A DNA stretch of 64,000 nt from Cyanobacteria bacterium FACHB-DQ100. Its GTDB lineage: Bacteria > Cyanobacteriota > Cyanobacteriia > Leptolyngbyales > Leptolyngbyaceae. The DNA lies in NCBI GenBank assembly GCA_014695195.1, contig JACJNW010000041.1:145873-209872 (forward strand), read 5' to 3'. Shown in pieces: positions 27,052-37,583 of this stretch. The notes beneath the pieces are model-generated. The model saw nothing but the letters and a program-made list of their open reading frames with translations. It was not told where the DNA came from and did no database searches. Position 1 is the stretch's first letter, and each line of letters begins with the position of its first letter. The position numbers and the translations under genes are program-made.

Positions 27052-28256
27052 TGCCCAGTCAGCGAGTTTTATTTGGTATCACAGGCGGGATTGCAGCTTA
27101 TAAAGTGTGCAATGTAGTTTCGGCATTGGCAAAAGAAGGGATTGAAGTCCGAGTCATTCTCACCGATTCGGCTCAAGCGTTCGTTTCACCATTGACGTTT
27201 GCAACACTGAGCCGTCATCCCGCTTATGTCGATCGCACGTTTTGGGATGCTTCAAACGATCGTCCACTGCATATCGAACTTGGTGAATGGGCTGATCTGT
27301 TTGTGATCGCTCCCCTAACGGCGAACACCTTAGCAAAATTAACTTACGGACTGTCAGATAATTTATTAACCAACACGGTACTCGCTTCAATTTGCCCGGT
27401 ATTGTTAGCCCCTGCAATGAATACCGATATGTGGGAGCAACGATCGACCCAACGCAACTGGCGCGAATTGCTAATTGATCCTCGTTACCATTCGGCTGAT
27501 CCAAGTGCGGGAATTTTAGCGTGCGATCGCGTCGGGACTGGACGCATGGCAGAACCGGAAGAATTACTTGTACAGATCCGATCGCTATTACACACAAAAG
27601 GAAAACGAGACTTAGCCGGAAAGCGCGTTTTAATCAGCGCAGGTGGAACGCGAGAACATTTTGATCCAGTGCGGTTTATTGGTAATCCCTCAACCGGGAA
27701 AATGGGCGTGGCGATCGCGCAAGCGGCTCTACATCGCGGCGCACAAGTCACCCTGGTTCATGCTCCGATCAACTCGCATCTCCTTGCTCCGCTCCGCAAT
27801 GTTCGCTTAGTTCCTGTCATGAGTTCCGCTGAAATGCAGCAGGCAATGAAAGACCATCTTAGTGTTGCGGATTATATTGTCATGTCTGCTGCGGTCGGTG
27901 ATGTACGTTCTGATCTCTATAGCGATACTAAACTTCCGAAAAATCAACTACCAACATCGTTAGATCTAGTTTCAATTCCTGATATCGTTGCTGAATTGTC
28001 AACTCTAAAGAAACCCCATCAAACTCTGGTCGGATTTGCAGCGCAGACTGGAGATTATGTTACGCCTGCGATCGACAAACTCAAGCGCAAAAACCTAGAC
28101 GCGATCGTCGCCAATCCCGTTGATCAACCCAATAGCGGGTTTGGAAGTGATACGAATCAGGCGGTGTTGATTGATCGCTCCGGTCGCCAACTCACCCTTC
28201 CAACCTGTAGCAAACTAGAACTGGCGCATCAACTTTTTGACTTTCTTCAGGCTTAA
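27051..28256 (+). CDS. coaBC: Phosphopantothenoylcysteine decarboxylase / phosphopantothenate-cysteine ligase
   Basis: 401 aa, a fusion making 4'-phosphopantetheine for coenzyme A. The N-terminal flavoprotein domain has ITGGIAAYK, the active-site His in DRPLHIELGEW, and APAMNTDMW; the C-terminal synthetase has ISAGGTREHFDPVRFIGNPS, SAAVGDV and KLPK, plus a PDIVAEL helix. ATG 27051 overlaps the DUF2555 stop; GTG 27048 is also possible. Confidence 0.95.
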   Translation: MPSQRVLFGITGGIAAYKVCNVVSALAKEGIEVRVILTDSAQAFVSPLTFATLSRHPAYVDRTFWDASNDRPLHIELGEWADLFVIAPLTANTLAKLTYGLSDNLLTNTVLASICPVLLAPAMNTDMWEQRSTQRNWRELLIDPRYHSADPSAGILACDRVGTGRMAEPEELLVQIRSLLHTKGKRDLAGKRVLISAGGTREHFDPVRFIGNPSTGKMGVAIAQAALHRGAQVTLVHAPINSHLLAPLRNVRLVPVMSSAEMQQAMKDHLSVADYIVMSAAVGDVRSDLYSDTKLPKNQLPTSLDLVSIPDIVAELSTLKKPHQTLVGFAAQTGDYVTPAIDKLKRKNLDAIVANPVDQPNSGFGSDTNQAVLIDRSGRQLTLPTCSKLELAHQLFDFLQA

Positions 28257-28534
28257 TCCTTTTTGCCTTGCCAGTCGGGACAATTTGAATCCTCCCAGCC
28301 GAACGGATGAAATCCGCAAATCAAAGGGGTGCGCTTCTCGCGGCTGTACCCGTATGCAATCCCGTGATAATTCGCACAACCGCGACACGATTTGGGACGC
28401 GATGACTCTACCTCGCCAAACCCTTGCTGCGATCGCAAAATTTGCTGATTACTCTGCTGACGATGCCAATTGACATAATCAGCCTTACGCAAAAGATAAT
28501 CGATTCGTCGAAGCGGGGTTCTAGCTGCATCCAT
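28253..28534 (-). CDS. Cys-rich small conserved protein
   Basis: 93 aa. The C-terminal half has a CRGCANYHGIAYG motif and LICGFHPFGWEDSNCPDW, four cysteines with His that suggest a metal (Zn or Fe) site. I recall similar small proteins in many cyanobacteria, without a known function. The stop overlaps the convergent coaBC gene by 4 bp. Confidence 0.65.
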   Translation of the reverse strand: MDAARTPLRRIDYLLRKADYVNWHRQQSNQQILRSQQGFGEVESSRPKSCRGCANYHGIAYGYSREKRTPLICGFHPFGWEDSNCPDWQGKKD

Positions 28535-28667
28535 TGGTTTAGGTTCCGGAGTAAGGACAACGTAGCGAAAGCCGAAACTTCAGAAGCACTCGCGCCCTGA
28601 ATATTTTTAGATTATTCGGATTGAATCAGTTCGCGCCTCACTCCTACGTCTAATTTTTGACGCTGGT

Positions 28668-30056
28668 TTAGCTCGGATAAATCATGTGCTCCGGTCGCAC
28701 GATTTGATCGAATTCTTCCCCCGTTAAAAAGCCTAGATCAATGCAAGCCTGCCGTAAGGTTGAATTCTCTTGATAAGCTTTGTATGCAACTTTCGCAGCC
28801 CGATCGTATCCAATCTTCGGATTCAGCGCAGTAACTAGCATCAATGAATTTTCGAGAAATTGGGTAATGCGATCGCGATTCGGTTGAATGCCTGCAACCA
28901 TATGATCGGTGAATGAAGCACAAGCATCTGAGAGAATGCGAATCGAATGAATCAAGTTATGAATTAACACAGGCTTGAACACATTCAGTTCAAAGTTCCC
29001 TTGACTGGCAGCAATGCCGATCGCGCTATCGTTTCCCATCACTTGCACACACACCATTGTCATCGCTTCACACTGAGTTGGATTGACTTTTCCCGGCATG
29101 ATTGATGATCCCGGTTCATTCGCGGGTAAGACTAATTCTCCAAGTCCACATCGTGGGCCTGATCCCATCCAGCGCAAATCATTCGCAATCTTCATCAAGG
29201 CGCAAGCTAGTGTTTTGATCGCGCCACTGGTAAAGACGATCGCTTCATGCGCTGCTAATGCCGCAAATTTATTCGGCGCACTGACAAAGGACAATCCGGT
29301 TAACTTCGCGATTTCATCGGCTGATCGTTCTGCAAATTCTGGGTGCGTATTAATTCCAGTTCCGACTGCGGTTCCTCCGATCGCTAACTCATACAATCCC
29401 GGCAATGTTGCTTCAATGCGAACGATCGCTTGATCTAACTGTGCCACATAGCCCGAAAACTCTTGTCCCAGGGTGAGTGGAACTGCATCCATCAAATGAG
29501 TCCGCCCAATTTTGATAATGGTTTCAAACTCGGCTGATTTTTCCTGCAACGCATCCCGCAGCTTTTTGATCATCGGTAACAATGATTGATGAATCGCTTC
29601 TGCTGCTGCAATGTGCATCGCTGTGGGAAACGTATCATTTGATGATTGCGACATATTAACGTGGTCATTTGGGTGAATTGGAGCTTTACTGCCTAAAATA
29701 CCGCCAGCGAGATCGATCGCACGATTTGAAATTACCTCATTTGCGTTCATATTGGTCTGTGTTCCGCTTCCTGTCTGCCATACAGATAACGGAAAATGAT
29801 CGTTTAGCTTTCCTTCGATCACTTCGTTCGCAGCTTGAATGATCAATTGGGCTTTTTCGGGTGGGAGCTTTCCTAAATCTTGATTGACGATCGCCGCTGC
29901 CTTTTTCAGAATTCCAAATGCCCGAATCAACTCGGTCGGCATCCTATCTTGTCCGATCGCGAAATACATCAAAGAGCGTTGCGTTTGTGCGCCCCAGTAG
30001 CGATCGTTGGGTACAGCGATCGCGCCCATGCTGTCTGTTTCAGTTCTAGTGGTCAT
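28668..30056 (-). CDS. fumC: Fumarate hydratase class II
   Basis: 462 aa from ATG 30056 ([11 protein letters not shown]). Signature [13 protein letters not shown], substrate loops [12 protein letters not shown] and [11 protein letters not shown], and [10 protein letters not shown] are intact. Interconverts fumarate and malate in the citric-acid cycle and purine/arginine fumarate recycling. Length is normal for the class. Confidence 0.95.
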   Translation of the reverse strand: MTTRTETDSMGAIAVPNDRYWGAQTQRSLMYFAIGQDRMPTELIRAFGILKKAAAIVNQDLGKLPPEKAQLIIQAANEVIEGKLNDHFPLSVWQTGSGTQTNMNANEVISNRAIDLAGGILGSKAPIHPNDHVNMSQSSNDTFPTAMHIAAAEAIHQSLLPMIKKLRDALQEKSAEFETIIKIGRTHLMDAVPLTLGQEFSGYVAQLDQAIVRIEATLPGLYELAIGGTAVGTGINTHPEFAERSADEIAKLTGLSFVSAPNKFAALAAHEAIVFTSGAIKTLACALMKIANDLRWMGSGPRCGLGELVLPANEPGSSIMPGKVNPTQCEAMTMVCVQVMGNDSAIGIAASQGNFELNVFKPVLIHNLIHSIRILSDACASFTDHMVAGIQPNRDRITQFLENSLMLVTALNPKIGYDRAAKVAYKAYQENSTLRQACIDLGFLTGEEFDQIVRPEHMIYPS

Positions 30057-30170
30057 GTGAAGGCTTCCTTGTGCGATCGGCAATCTCTAGACTACGGGAT
30101 CTGTGGCAAAGGGAAAAGCGAGACCGAAACCGTATAATACAATCGCTCTGACAACTCTAAATTCGATCGT

Positions 30171-31001
30171 GTGACTCAAAACCCCTTTGATCAACTCGCT
30201 AAACAATATTTAGAGGAATTTCTTGCTCCGATTGGTACAGTACAACGACAGTATGAAATTCCAGGTGAGTCTAAATTTGTCGATGTTTGGTTTGTTCCCA
30301 ACCCAGATGCAACTCAAACCGAAGATTTGGGACTTTTACGACGAATGGTACAACAGCCTTGCCTGTTCGAGCCATATCGCAATGTTCCAACTCGTACTGA
30401 GGTGAGAGTATCAGTCATGAAGTTGGTTTGGATACAAGAAGATGAACGGCGCAAAGCTAAACTCGATGAGCTTCCAGAAGAGGCTTTACCTTGTCTGTGG
30501 ATTCTGGCAGCGACAACCTCGAAGCCATTGTTAGAGGAAGCAGAAGGCAGAGTCAAAGCTGACTGGATGCCCGGAGTATACTTCCTGTCAGGCATCTTTA
30601 AGAGCGCTATTGTTGCAATTGATCAACTTCCTGAAACTGAGGACACTTTATGGCTCAGAGTTTTGGGGCGTGACAGAACTCAGGAAAGAGCAATCCGAGA
30701 AGTATTGGCGCTACCGCCTGATCACCATCGACGAAATACTATCTTACGATTGCTGACAAACTGGAAGATTAGAATTGATTTAGGTGAACTGGTAAACTTC
30801 TGCGATTCGGAGGCGATCATGGCATTTTCAGAAGCGTTCTTAGAATGGGAGCGACAAACTCAAGAGCGAAGTAAACAAGAAGCGGTGGAAGCGATCGCGT
30901 TTAGAATGCTACAAAAAAATCTTCCCCTAGAGACGATCTCGGAAGTCACGGGACTAACAATGGAGTATCTCCAGCATCTTCAAGCTGAACGCGATCGATG
31001 A
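30171..31001 (+). CDS. Rpn/PD-(D/E)XK nuclease-like hypothetical protein
   Basis: 276 aa starting at GTG 30171. MTQNPFDQLAKQYLEEFLAPIG followed by KFVDVWFVPN and a C-terminal helical region with AIAFRMLQKNLPLETISEVTGLTMEYLQHLQ resemble cyanobacterial Rpn-like/DUF4351 proteins (transposase-31-like nuclease fold). The last segment is the familiar helix-turn-helix-like tail of that group. No mobile element ends are seen around it. Confidence 0.6.
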   Translation: MTQNPFDQLAKQYLEEFLAPIGTVQRQYEIPGESKFVDVWFVPNPDATQTEDLGLLRRMVQQPCLFEPYRNVPTRTEVRVSVMKLVWIQEDERRKAKLDELPEEALPCLWILAATTSKPLLEEAEGRVKADWMPGVYFLSGIFKSAIVAIDQLPETEDTLWLRVLGRDRTQERAIREVLALPPDHHRRNTILRLLTNWKIRIDLGELVNFCDSEAIMAFSEAFLEWERQTQERSKQEAVEAIAFRMLQKNLPLETISEVTGLTMEYLQHLQAERDR

Positions 31002-31039
31002 GCATTCGATGGTAGAGACAACGACAAATTAGAAGAATT

Positions 31040-31714
31040 TTAACGATCGACCACTAATCCATCCTTGACATGAATGACTCGTTGAGTTTGCGCTGCAACA
31101 TCAGGTTCATGGGTCACAATCACGATCGTAATTCCTTGCTGATTCAACTCGGTTAATAAACTCATCACCTCGGTTGAAGTTTGTGTATCTAACGCACCTG
31201 TCGGCTCATCCGCTAGCACCAGCGCTGGACGATTGACCAAAGCACGAGCGATCGCAACTCGCTGCTGTTGTCCCCCTGAAAGCTGGTTCGGGCGATTTCC
31301 TAACCGCTCTGCAAGTCCAACGCGAGTCAGTGCTTCTGCGGCACGTTCTTTTCTTTGCGATCGCGGAACCCCTGCATACACCATTGGTAACATCACATTC
31401 TCTAACGCCGTCGATCGATTCAATAGATTGAATTGCTGAAATACAAAACCGATGCGTTGATTGCGAATAAAAGCGAGTTCATCATTATCGAGTGTAGTTA
31501 AGTTCCGACCTTCCAGTACATAATGACCCTCCGAAGGACGATCGAGACACCCGATAATGTTCATCAAAGTTGACTTACCCGATCCAGACATTCCCATAAT
31601 CGCAACATACTCACCTTCCTCAATGGAAAGATTAATGCCTTTGAGAACAGGAACATCAATATCGCCTAAACGGTAAGTCTTAATGATGTCTTCCATCCAA
31701 ATCATGGTTGCCAT
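31040..31714 (-). CDS. MacB/LolD-type ABC transporter ATPase
   Basis: 224 aa. Walker [10 protein letters not shown], signature LSGGQQQR, Walker [13 protein letters not shown] and H-loop [10 protein letters not shown]. It forms one operon with the FtsX/MacB permease and MacA-like adaptor genes upstream, spacing 17 bp. In this type the ATPase and permease are separate polypeptides. Drives export across the envelope, of a drug, lipid or peptide; substrate unknown. Confidence 0.9.
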   Translation of the reverse strand: MATMIWMEDIIKTYRLGDIDVPVLKGINLSIEEGEYVAIMGMSGSGKSTLMNIIGCLDRPSEGHYVLEGRNLTTLDNDELAFIRNQRIGFVFQQFNLLNRSTALENVMLPMVYAGVPRSQRKERAAEALTRVGLAERLGNRPNQLSGGQQQRVAIARALVNRPALVLADEPTGALDTQTSTEVMSLLTELNQQGITIVIVTHEPDVAAQTQRVIHVKDGLVVDR

Positions 31715-31731
31715 TGTTCAGTCACTCCTGT

Positions 31732-32997
31732 TCAATCACTCCGTAGTGCTGCGATCGGATCAAGTTTGGCTGCATTCCGAGCCGGAATCACGCCTGCAAT
31801 CAACCCAACAACCAAGGCAAGCGTTAATCCTGATGCGATCGCGAATCCCGAAACAATAAACGGAAAGCTAAACAGGCTGGATGCTGCGAATGCTAATCCC
31901 AATCCCGCAGCCACCCCGATCGCACCCCCCAGCATCGAAACTAAAATTGCCTCCGTGAGAAATTGGCTTAACACAGCGCTATTCGTTGCACCGATCGCTT
32001 TTCTAATTCCAATCTCGCGAGTGCGTTCGACCACAGACACTAACATAATGTTCGCAATTCCAATGCCGCCAACCACCAGGGAAATACCTGCGATCGCGCT
32101 CACTAATATTGTGAACAGTCCCACAACACTACTAAACGTATTGATAATATCTACCTGATTGCTAATACGAAAGTCATCCGGCGTCGGTGGATAGATATTG
32201 TGCCGAATTCTGAGTAGATTCGTCACTTGAAACTGTGCCGCTTCAAGTTGTTCTTGATCTTTCGCTTTCACCCAAAACCCGCTAATCGCACGACCATTTA
32301 GCGAGTTATTTCCCACAATTCGCGAAGACATGTTTGTCAGGGGAATATACACACGATCGTCTTGATCTTGTCCACCCACTGATCCTTTTGACTCTGCCAC
32401 ACCCACCACGGTATAGCGCCCATTTTGAATGCGGATATTTGCACCGATCGCGGCTTCTCCTGGGGAGAATAAACTATCGCGAACTGCGCTTCCCAGCACC
32501 ACAACAGAATTTTCATTCTGCATATCGTCCTGAGTAAAAAATCGCCCCTCTTGCGGCTTGATCTCTTTCACATCGGAATAATTGAGATCAATCCCTAAAA
32601 TTGAAGTCGAATCATTCTGATCGTTGTAAACAACCTGTCCACCACGCTGTAAAAACGCCGTTACTCCTTCTGCTGCTGGAACCTGACGCCCCGCTGCTTG
32701 AGCATCTTCGAGCGTCAGGGTGCTTGCTGATCCGGCTCCTTGGCTAATTCCACCCGATCGTGCCACGCCTGAAAGCACCAGCATCACATTCGTTCCCAGG
32801 GCTTGAATCTGCTGTTCTGTCGCTTTCTGTACCCCTTGCCCAACTGAAGTGACTGTAATCACCGAAGCGATTCCAATAATCACGCCCAGCATAGTTAAAC
32901 TGGTGCGTAATCGATTGCTCCAGAGTGCTTCCACTGCCATCGTAAAGATTTCCAGCAGGGATACGGGATTCGATCGAATCTCTGCAAACTTTCCCAT
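31732..32997 (-). CDS. MacB/FtsX-family ABC permease
   Basis: 421 aa from ATG 32997 (MGKFAEIRSNPVS); longer readings overlap the adaptor gene. One N-terminal membrane helix (LTMLGVIIGIASVITVTSVG), a large periplasmic domain with a SGFWVKAKDQEQ-type core, then three C-terminal helices around VVERTREIGIRKAIGAT, the MacB coupling helix. Only 1 bp separates it from the upstream adaptor stop. Confidence 0.9.
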   Translation of the reverse strand: MGKFAEIRSNPVSLLEIFTMAVEALWSNRLRTSLTMLGVIIGIASVITVTSVGQGVQKATEQQIQALGTNVMLVLSGVARSGGISQGAGSASTLTLEDAQAAGRQVPAAEGVTAFLQRGGQVVYNDQNDSTSILGIDLNYSDVKEIKPQEGRFFTQDDMQNENSVVVLGSAVRDSLFSPGEAAIGANIRIQNGRYTVVGVAESKGSVGGQDQDDRVYIPLTNMSSRIVGNNSLNGRAISGFWVKAKDQEQLEAAQFQVTNLLRIRHNIYPPTPDDFRISNQVDIINTFSSVVGLFTILVSAIAGISLVVGGIGIANIMLVSVVERTREIGIRKAIGATNSAVLSQFLTEAILVSMLGGAIGVAAGLGLAFAASSLFSFPFIVSGFAIASGLTLALVVGLIAGVIPARNAAKLDPIAALRSD

Positions 32998-32998
32998 A

Positions 32999-34561
32999 TC
33001 ATTGACCTCCGCTGCGTCTACCGCCACCTTGAGCTCCGCCGCCACCGCCTGGCGCACCCGGAAAGACCGAAGGCGTTCTCGATTGCGGTCGCTCACCTTG
33101 CGGAAAGCTGATCAATACGCGATCGCCCTCTTTCAGCCCTGATTCCACAATGGTTTTATCATCCACGGTTGCGCCCGTTGTAATTCGTTGAAATCGGGGT
33201 CTTCCTTGCTCTCGACCGGAAAGCAAAACGCCCGTTCCTTCGGCTTGTCGCACGATCGCAACCGTTGGAACGACTAAAGCATTCTCAATCTGACCGACAT
33301 TAAATTTCGCATTCACATTCATTCCAGCCTGCAAGTTGTTTTGTCGATCGTCGATCGAGGTCTTTACTTCAAAGTTCGTCACATTCTGATCGACCGTGGA
33401 TTGATTCGCAACTTGCACCACCGTTCCGGTGAAAGATTTGCCCGGAAAAGCATCGGCATCGATCGTCACTCGCTGCCCCACTTTGATCCGAGAAATGCTC
33501 GTTTCTGGCACTTTCGCCACAACTTGATTCGTCGCCGCTAACGCCAAAATTGAAGAAGAAGTCGCAGACGAAACCGCACTACTCGAAGTGGTTGGAGTCA
33601 CAAACGAACCCGGATCAGCAAACTTGCGCGTAATCACACCGCTAAACGGAGCGCGAATAATCGTGTCATTGATTTGAGTTTGAACGGTTTTGAGTTGTCC
33701 TTGAGCACTCAAGACCTGAGCGCGAGCCGCAGCAATATCCTCCGATCGACTCCCTGCCTGCTGTAAGCTCAAAGCTTGCCTTAACTGTTCAACTTGAGCG
33801 CGAGCCGCCGCAATTTCCTCTGGACGAGTTCCGGTTTGCTGAAGATTGACGGCTTGCTTGGCTTGTTCAACCTGAGCGCGGGCAGTTGCAAGAGCCGTTT
33901 GAGACGTATCAAATTCGCGCTGAGACAATGCCCCAGAGCTAAACAATCGCTGATTCTGGTTAAAGTTCAACTGAGCTTGCTGTAAGCTTGCTTCAGCCGC
34001 CGTGAGCTGCGATCGAGCCTGAGCAATTTCCTGCGGACGGTTGCCTGCAATCAGCTTATCTAAGTTCGCTTCAGCCGCCGTGAGCTGCGCTTGGGCTTGG
34101 GCAATTTCTTGCGGACGATTGCCAGATTCAAGCTTATTCAAATTTGCTTGAGTATTAGCAATTTGCGCCTGAGCTTGAAGCAATTGTCCTTGTAGGTTCG
34201 AGTCATCCATCCGTGCTAGAACCTGACCTGTGACGACTCGATCGCCCTCTTTCACCAGCAACTGTTTCAGCACCCCAGAGCTTTTTGGACTCACATTTAC
34301 CGATTGGGCAGGCTGCACGGTTCCATTGGCCGAAATTGTAATGGCGGTATCAACGCGATCGACCGTCACCGTTTGCACGCGTCGTCTGGCATCCTGCCGC
34401 TGCGATGCCGTGTACTGGTTATAGGCAAAATAGCCTCCGGTTCCCAGGATGCCTGCTGTCAGTAGCCACACCACCCACTTCGGAAGCTTTGGTCTAACTT
34501 TCATCCACTGTTTCACAGATGCCATTTCCCCTGCCTCAGTCCGAAACCAACGTTGAACCAT
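32999..34561 (-). CDS. MacA/HlyD-type periplasmic adaptor protein
   Basis: 520 aa. One N-terminal membrane helix (VVWLLTAGILGTGGYFAYNQY), a lipoyl half-motif (VNVSPKSSGVLKQLLVKEGD), then a long coiled-coil hairpin built of repeats of the type NRPQEIAQAQAQLTAAEANL and AAARAQVEQLRQALSLQQAG, then barrel domains (DTIIRAPFSGVITRK). A Gly/Arg-rich C-terminal tail ends it. It bridges the permease and an outer-membrane channel. First gene of the three-gene efflux operon. Confidence 0.92.
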   Translation of the reverse strand: MVQRWFRTEAGEMASVKQWMKVRPKLPKWVVWLLTAGILGTGGYFAYNQYTASQRQDARRRVQTVTVDRVDTAITISANGTVQPAQSVNVSPKSSGVLKQLLVKEGDRVVTGQVLARMDDSNLQGQLLQAQAQIANTQANLNKLESGNRPQEIAQAQAQLTAAEANLDKLIAGNRPQEIAQARSQLTAAEASLQQAQLNFNQNQRLFSSGALSQREFDTSQTALATARAQVEQAKQAVNLQQTGTRPEEIAAARAQVEQLRQALSLQQAGSRSEDIAAARAQVLSAQGQLKTVQTQINDTIIRAPFSGVITRKFADPGSFVTPTTSSSAVSSATSSSILALAATNQVVAKVPETSISRIKVGQRVTIDADAFPGKSFTGTVVQVANQSTVDQNVTNFEVKTSIDDRQNNLQAGMNVNAKFNVGQIENALVVPTVAIVRQAEGTGVLLSGREQGRPRFQRITTGATVDDKTIVESGLKEGDRVLISFPQGERPQSRTPSVFPGAPGGGGGAQGGGRRSGGQ

Positions 34562-34562
34562 C

Positions 34563-34811
34563 GTGCTTATTAGTGTAGTGAATGCTGTTCCTATTAGACG
34601 GCACGATCGCGAAAAGCGTTCAAAGCAAGAACGCAGACGAGCAGAATTAGAGCGGCAGAGAGCAGAACAAGCAGAGCAGGAATTAGAAGCGGAAAGATCG
34701 AGAGCAGAGCAAGAAAGATCAAGAGCGGAAAGTGCTGAGCGTGACTTAGAACGAGAACGCTGAAAAGCGCAGCAACTTGCAGAAAAATTGAGGGCGTTAG
34801 GGCTTACTTAA
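34563..34811 (+). pseudogene. C-terminal remnant of a Uma2-type gene
   Basis: The frame encodes ERQRAEQAEQELEAER-like coiled coil, then an in-frame TGA at 34761, then KAQQLAEKLRALGLT to TAA at 34809-34811. This is the typical charged tail and terminus of cyanobacterial Uma2 proteins (compare RLRELGINPDEI at 17698). The nuclease core is missing. Read as a decayed gene end. Confidence 0.55.
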
Positions 34812-35368
34812 TCCTGATGATTTTTGAGCGAAGGTTCTAAGACCGGGGCTGTTGATTCGACAGGACTGAGCCAGATAATCCGATCGTCAATCTTCACCAT
34901 CTTTTCATCACCAGGTACCTGGATGAAAAACCTCTCTTTGCCAAAGGTGATCTTCTCTACTGGCAGCCACCTCTTGCCCTCATGTATCAGTAAGGGAATT
35001 TTTGGCTCTGTGCTGTAGTGAACGCGCCAAGCTTTCCAGAGTTGGCGAAATTCAGTGCAGTTTGCTTCGTAGCCTACGGGTATCGGGCAGTGCTCGTATT
35101 CGATCAGTCCCTGCGGATTGATTCGAGTTGGGATATATTGCTGAGCTATCAAGATGCGATTGACGAGTTCTTGATAGGCTGTGGATTGCCGTACCAAAAC
35201 AGCACGAATTTGCCCAACGAGTTTCGCAGTCGCAACCAGTTCGCCTTTTCTGGCTAAGAGTTGCTCAGTGTTAAATGCAGGCTCAATCCGCAAGTTTTGA
35301 TTTGCCAAAAATGAAATCTTACCCTCAACAAATTTCTTGACTAATTCGGTGTCATCGAGGCTATTCAT
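34808..35368 (-). CDS. Hypothetical protein
   Basis: 186 aa, not recognised. Starts MNSLDDTELVKKFVEGKISF and contains LWKAWRVHYSTEPKIPLLIHEGKRW. No signal peptide or membrane helix. It overlaps the Uma2 remnant by 4 bp on the opposite strand and looks well formed along its length. Confidence 0.5.
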   Translation of the reverse strand: MNSLDDTELVKKFVEGKISFLANQNLRIEPAFNTEQLLARKGELVATAKLVGQIRAVLVRQSTAYQELVNRILIAQQYIPTRINPQGLIEYEHCPIPVGYEANCTEFRQLWKAWRVHYSTEPKIPLLIHEGKRWLPVEKITFGKERFFIQVPGDEKMVKIDDRIIWLSPVESTAPVLEPSLKNHQD

Positions 35369-35487
35369 CGTTCTTAGAAATCAGTAAATACTCGGTAGCA
35401 CTAATCATTCTCTTGCTACAGTATCGCTGATTCTACTTAGACTTCTTTGTGTTGTTCCAGAAAAGTTACATGAAGAAATCGTAAATT

Positions 35488-36768
35488 CTACAGTGCTGAT
35501 AAAGTGCGATCGATAACCTCATAAATCGATTCGAGTTCATCGGCTGTAATGCAGTAGGGTGGCATGATGTAGAGCGTATCTCCGAGGGGGCGCAACAGAA
35601 ATCCCGCTTCCAGGAATTTCGATCGCAGCCGGGGAGCGATCGCATTAAAGTAGCCGGATTCGTCGTCGGTCTTGATCTCCATTGCCGCGATCGTACCGCA
35701 GACGCGGAACTGCTTTAAGCGCGAATGAGCCAGCAGATAGCGATCGAGAAATTTCCAATGCAGGTCTTCTAAGCGTTTATACGCATTCGGATTTTGTGTC
35801 AGTAATTCCAGGGAGACAACTCCGGTTGCACAAGCGAGGGGATTTCCGGTGTAAGAATGTCCGTGATAAAACGCTTGAGTGGGATCATCTTGATAGAAGG
35901 CTTGATAAATCGCTTCGTTTGCGATCGTCACTGAAAGCGGTAGACATCCACCGGACAGACCTTTGGATAAGCAAATAATGTCAGGGGTTGCAGCAGATTT
36001 CACACAGGCAAACAGTTCACCCGTCCGCCCAAACCCCGTCATAACTTCATCATAGATGAGCAACACATTAAACTGATCTGCTAATGTCCTCAGTGCTTGT
36101 AAAAATTGAGGGCGACACATTCGCATTCCACCCGCCCCCTGAATCAGAGGCTCGATGAAAATGCCAATGATGTTTTGTTGTTTGAGTAATTGTTCGATCG
36201 TCTCTAAAACTTCTGCTTCTTTGCGCTCGATCGTTGAATCCCCTCGATAAGTTGCCGGAAACGGAACTAACGCAGTCTCGAACATCAAATCGCGGAATGG
36301 CTGCCACCAAGTTGAGCCAGAACCGATCGACATGGCACCGATCGTGTCCCCGTGGTAGCCCCCCTCAAAGGTAATAAATGTGCTGCGTTGTTCTCCAAGG
36401 TTGCGCCAGTATTGATATGCCATTTTCAGCGCTACTTCTACCGAAGTTGAACCATTATCAGAAAAGAAAACTCGCGTTAGCTCAGACGGTAAGTGAGCTA
36501 ATAGATTACGCGCCAATCGCTCAGCCGGATCATGCGTGAATCCAGCAAAAATCACATGCTCTAGCTGTTGAGCCTGTTGATAAAGCGCTTCAGCCAAAGC
36601 AGGATGACTATGACCATGAATAGTTACCCACCAGCTAGAAATACAATCGAGAATGCGGCGATCGTCTTCAAGTTCTAGCCAAACTCCGTCGCCCCGCTTC
36701 ACTTTTAACGGTTCAGGGGTGGTTTTCATCTGCGTGAAAGGTCGCCAGATCGGAGAGTGTGCGTTCAT
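35488..36768 (-). CDS. bioA: Adenosylmethionine-8-amino-7-oxononanoate aminotransferase
   Basis: 426 aa. Class III aminotransferase; PLP lysine in ICLSKGLSGG, DEVMTGFGRTG, and the DAPA-synthase signature SSWWVTIHGHSHP near the start. It transfers the amino group of SAM to KAPA, making 7,8-diaminopelargonate for biotin. No other bio genes are adjacent here; the birA gene that uses biotin is at the left of the window. Confidence 0.93.
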   Translation of the reverse strand: MNAHSPIWRPFTQMKTTPEPLKVKRGDGVWLELEDDRRILDCISSWWVTIHGHSHPALAEALYQQAQQLEHVIFAGFTHDPAERLARNLLAHLPSELTRVFFSDNGSTSVEVALKMAYQYWRNLGEQRSTFITFEGGYHGDTIGAMSIGSGSTWWQPFRDLMFETALVPFPATYRGDSTIERKEAEVLETIEQLLKQQNIIGIFIEPLIQGAGGMRMCRPQFLQALRTLADQFNVLLIYDEVMTGFGRTGELFACVKSAATPDIICLSKGLSGGCLPLSVTIANEAIYQAFYQDDPTQAFYHGHSYTGNPLACATGVVSLELLTQNPNAYKRLEDLHWKFLDRYLLAHSRLKQFRVCGTIAAMEIKTDDESGYFNAIAPRLRSKFLEAGFLLRPLGDTLYIMPPYCITADELESIYEVIDRTLSAL

Positions 36769-36845
36769 AGTCAGTGTTAACTTCAGTGATGTTCATTGTC
36801 TCAATGACTGCGCGATAATATCAACAGAAAACTGGACTTTGATCA

Positions 36846-37583
36846 GTGAAAAAACGATTGCTCATTCTGGGCGGCACAACAGAAGCAACACAATTGGCAG
36901 CAAAAGCCTCAGAACTTCCCAATTTAGATGTGATTTCTTCACTGGCTGGACGCACTCAACAGCCACATCATCCTTTGGGAGACCTGCGGATTGGGGGGTT
37001 CGGGGGCGCAGTAGGACTGTTTCACTATCTGCAAGACCAGCAGATTGATTTACTAATTGATGCTACGCATCCGTTTGCGGCTCAGATTTCGTGGAATGCG
37101 GCAACCGCCGCCGATCGCGCTTCGATTCCAAGATTAGCGATCGTCCGTCCTGTCTGGGAAACTGAACCCCATTGGATCGAAGTCGAAAGCAATGAAGCCG
37201 CAGCAGGTCTGTTACCGGAGATTGCAAAGCGAATTTTTTTGACGATCGGGCGACAGGAACTCGCAACATTTGCTCATCTCACACAGCTATGGTTTCTGAT
37301 GCGAATGATTGATCCTCCCGTTGCAGGAACGCCAATTCCACCGGGAGAGGTTTTGTTAGCGCGTCCACCGTTTTCAGTTGCACAAGAGCGATCGTGGATG
37401 CAGAGTTATAACATTCAAGCCATTGTCAGTAAAAATAGCGGCGGTGTTGCAACCGTTGCTAAGCTAGTTGCAGCTCGTGAGTTAGAACTACCTGTTGTGA
37501 TGGTGCAGCGTCCAACGATGCCAGAGGGAGCCTCTGTTTCTGATGTTGATGCTGCATTGTTGTGGATCAATCAACAGCTTTGA
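36846..37583 (+). CDS. cobK: Precorrin-6A (cobalt-precorrin-6A) reductase
   Basis: 245 aa. LLILGGTTEATQLA at the N-terminus and DATHPFAAQISWNAA are the CbiJ/CobK signatures; IVSKNSGGVATVAKL lies in the C-terminal half. It reduces the C18-C19 bond of precorrin-6A in corrin synthesis. GTG is the probable start. It is convergent with the cobL gene, with which it overlaps by 17 bp at the ends, and both serve cobalamin formation. Confidence 0.9.
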   Translation: MKKRLLILGGTTEATQLAAKASELPNLDVISSLAGRTQQPHHPLGDLRIGGFGGAVGLFHYLQDQQIDLLIDATHPFAAQISWNAATAADRASIPRLAIVRPVWETEPHWIEVESNEAAAGLLPEIAKRIFLTIGRQELATFAHLTQLWFLMRMIDPPVAGTPIPPGEVLLARPPFSVAQERSWMQSYNIQAIVSKNSGGVATVAKLVAARELELPVVMVQRPTMPEGASVSDVDAALLWINQQL

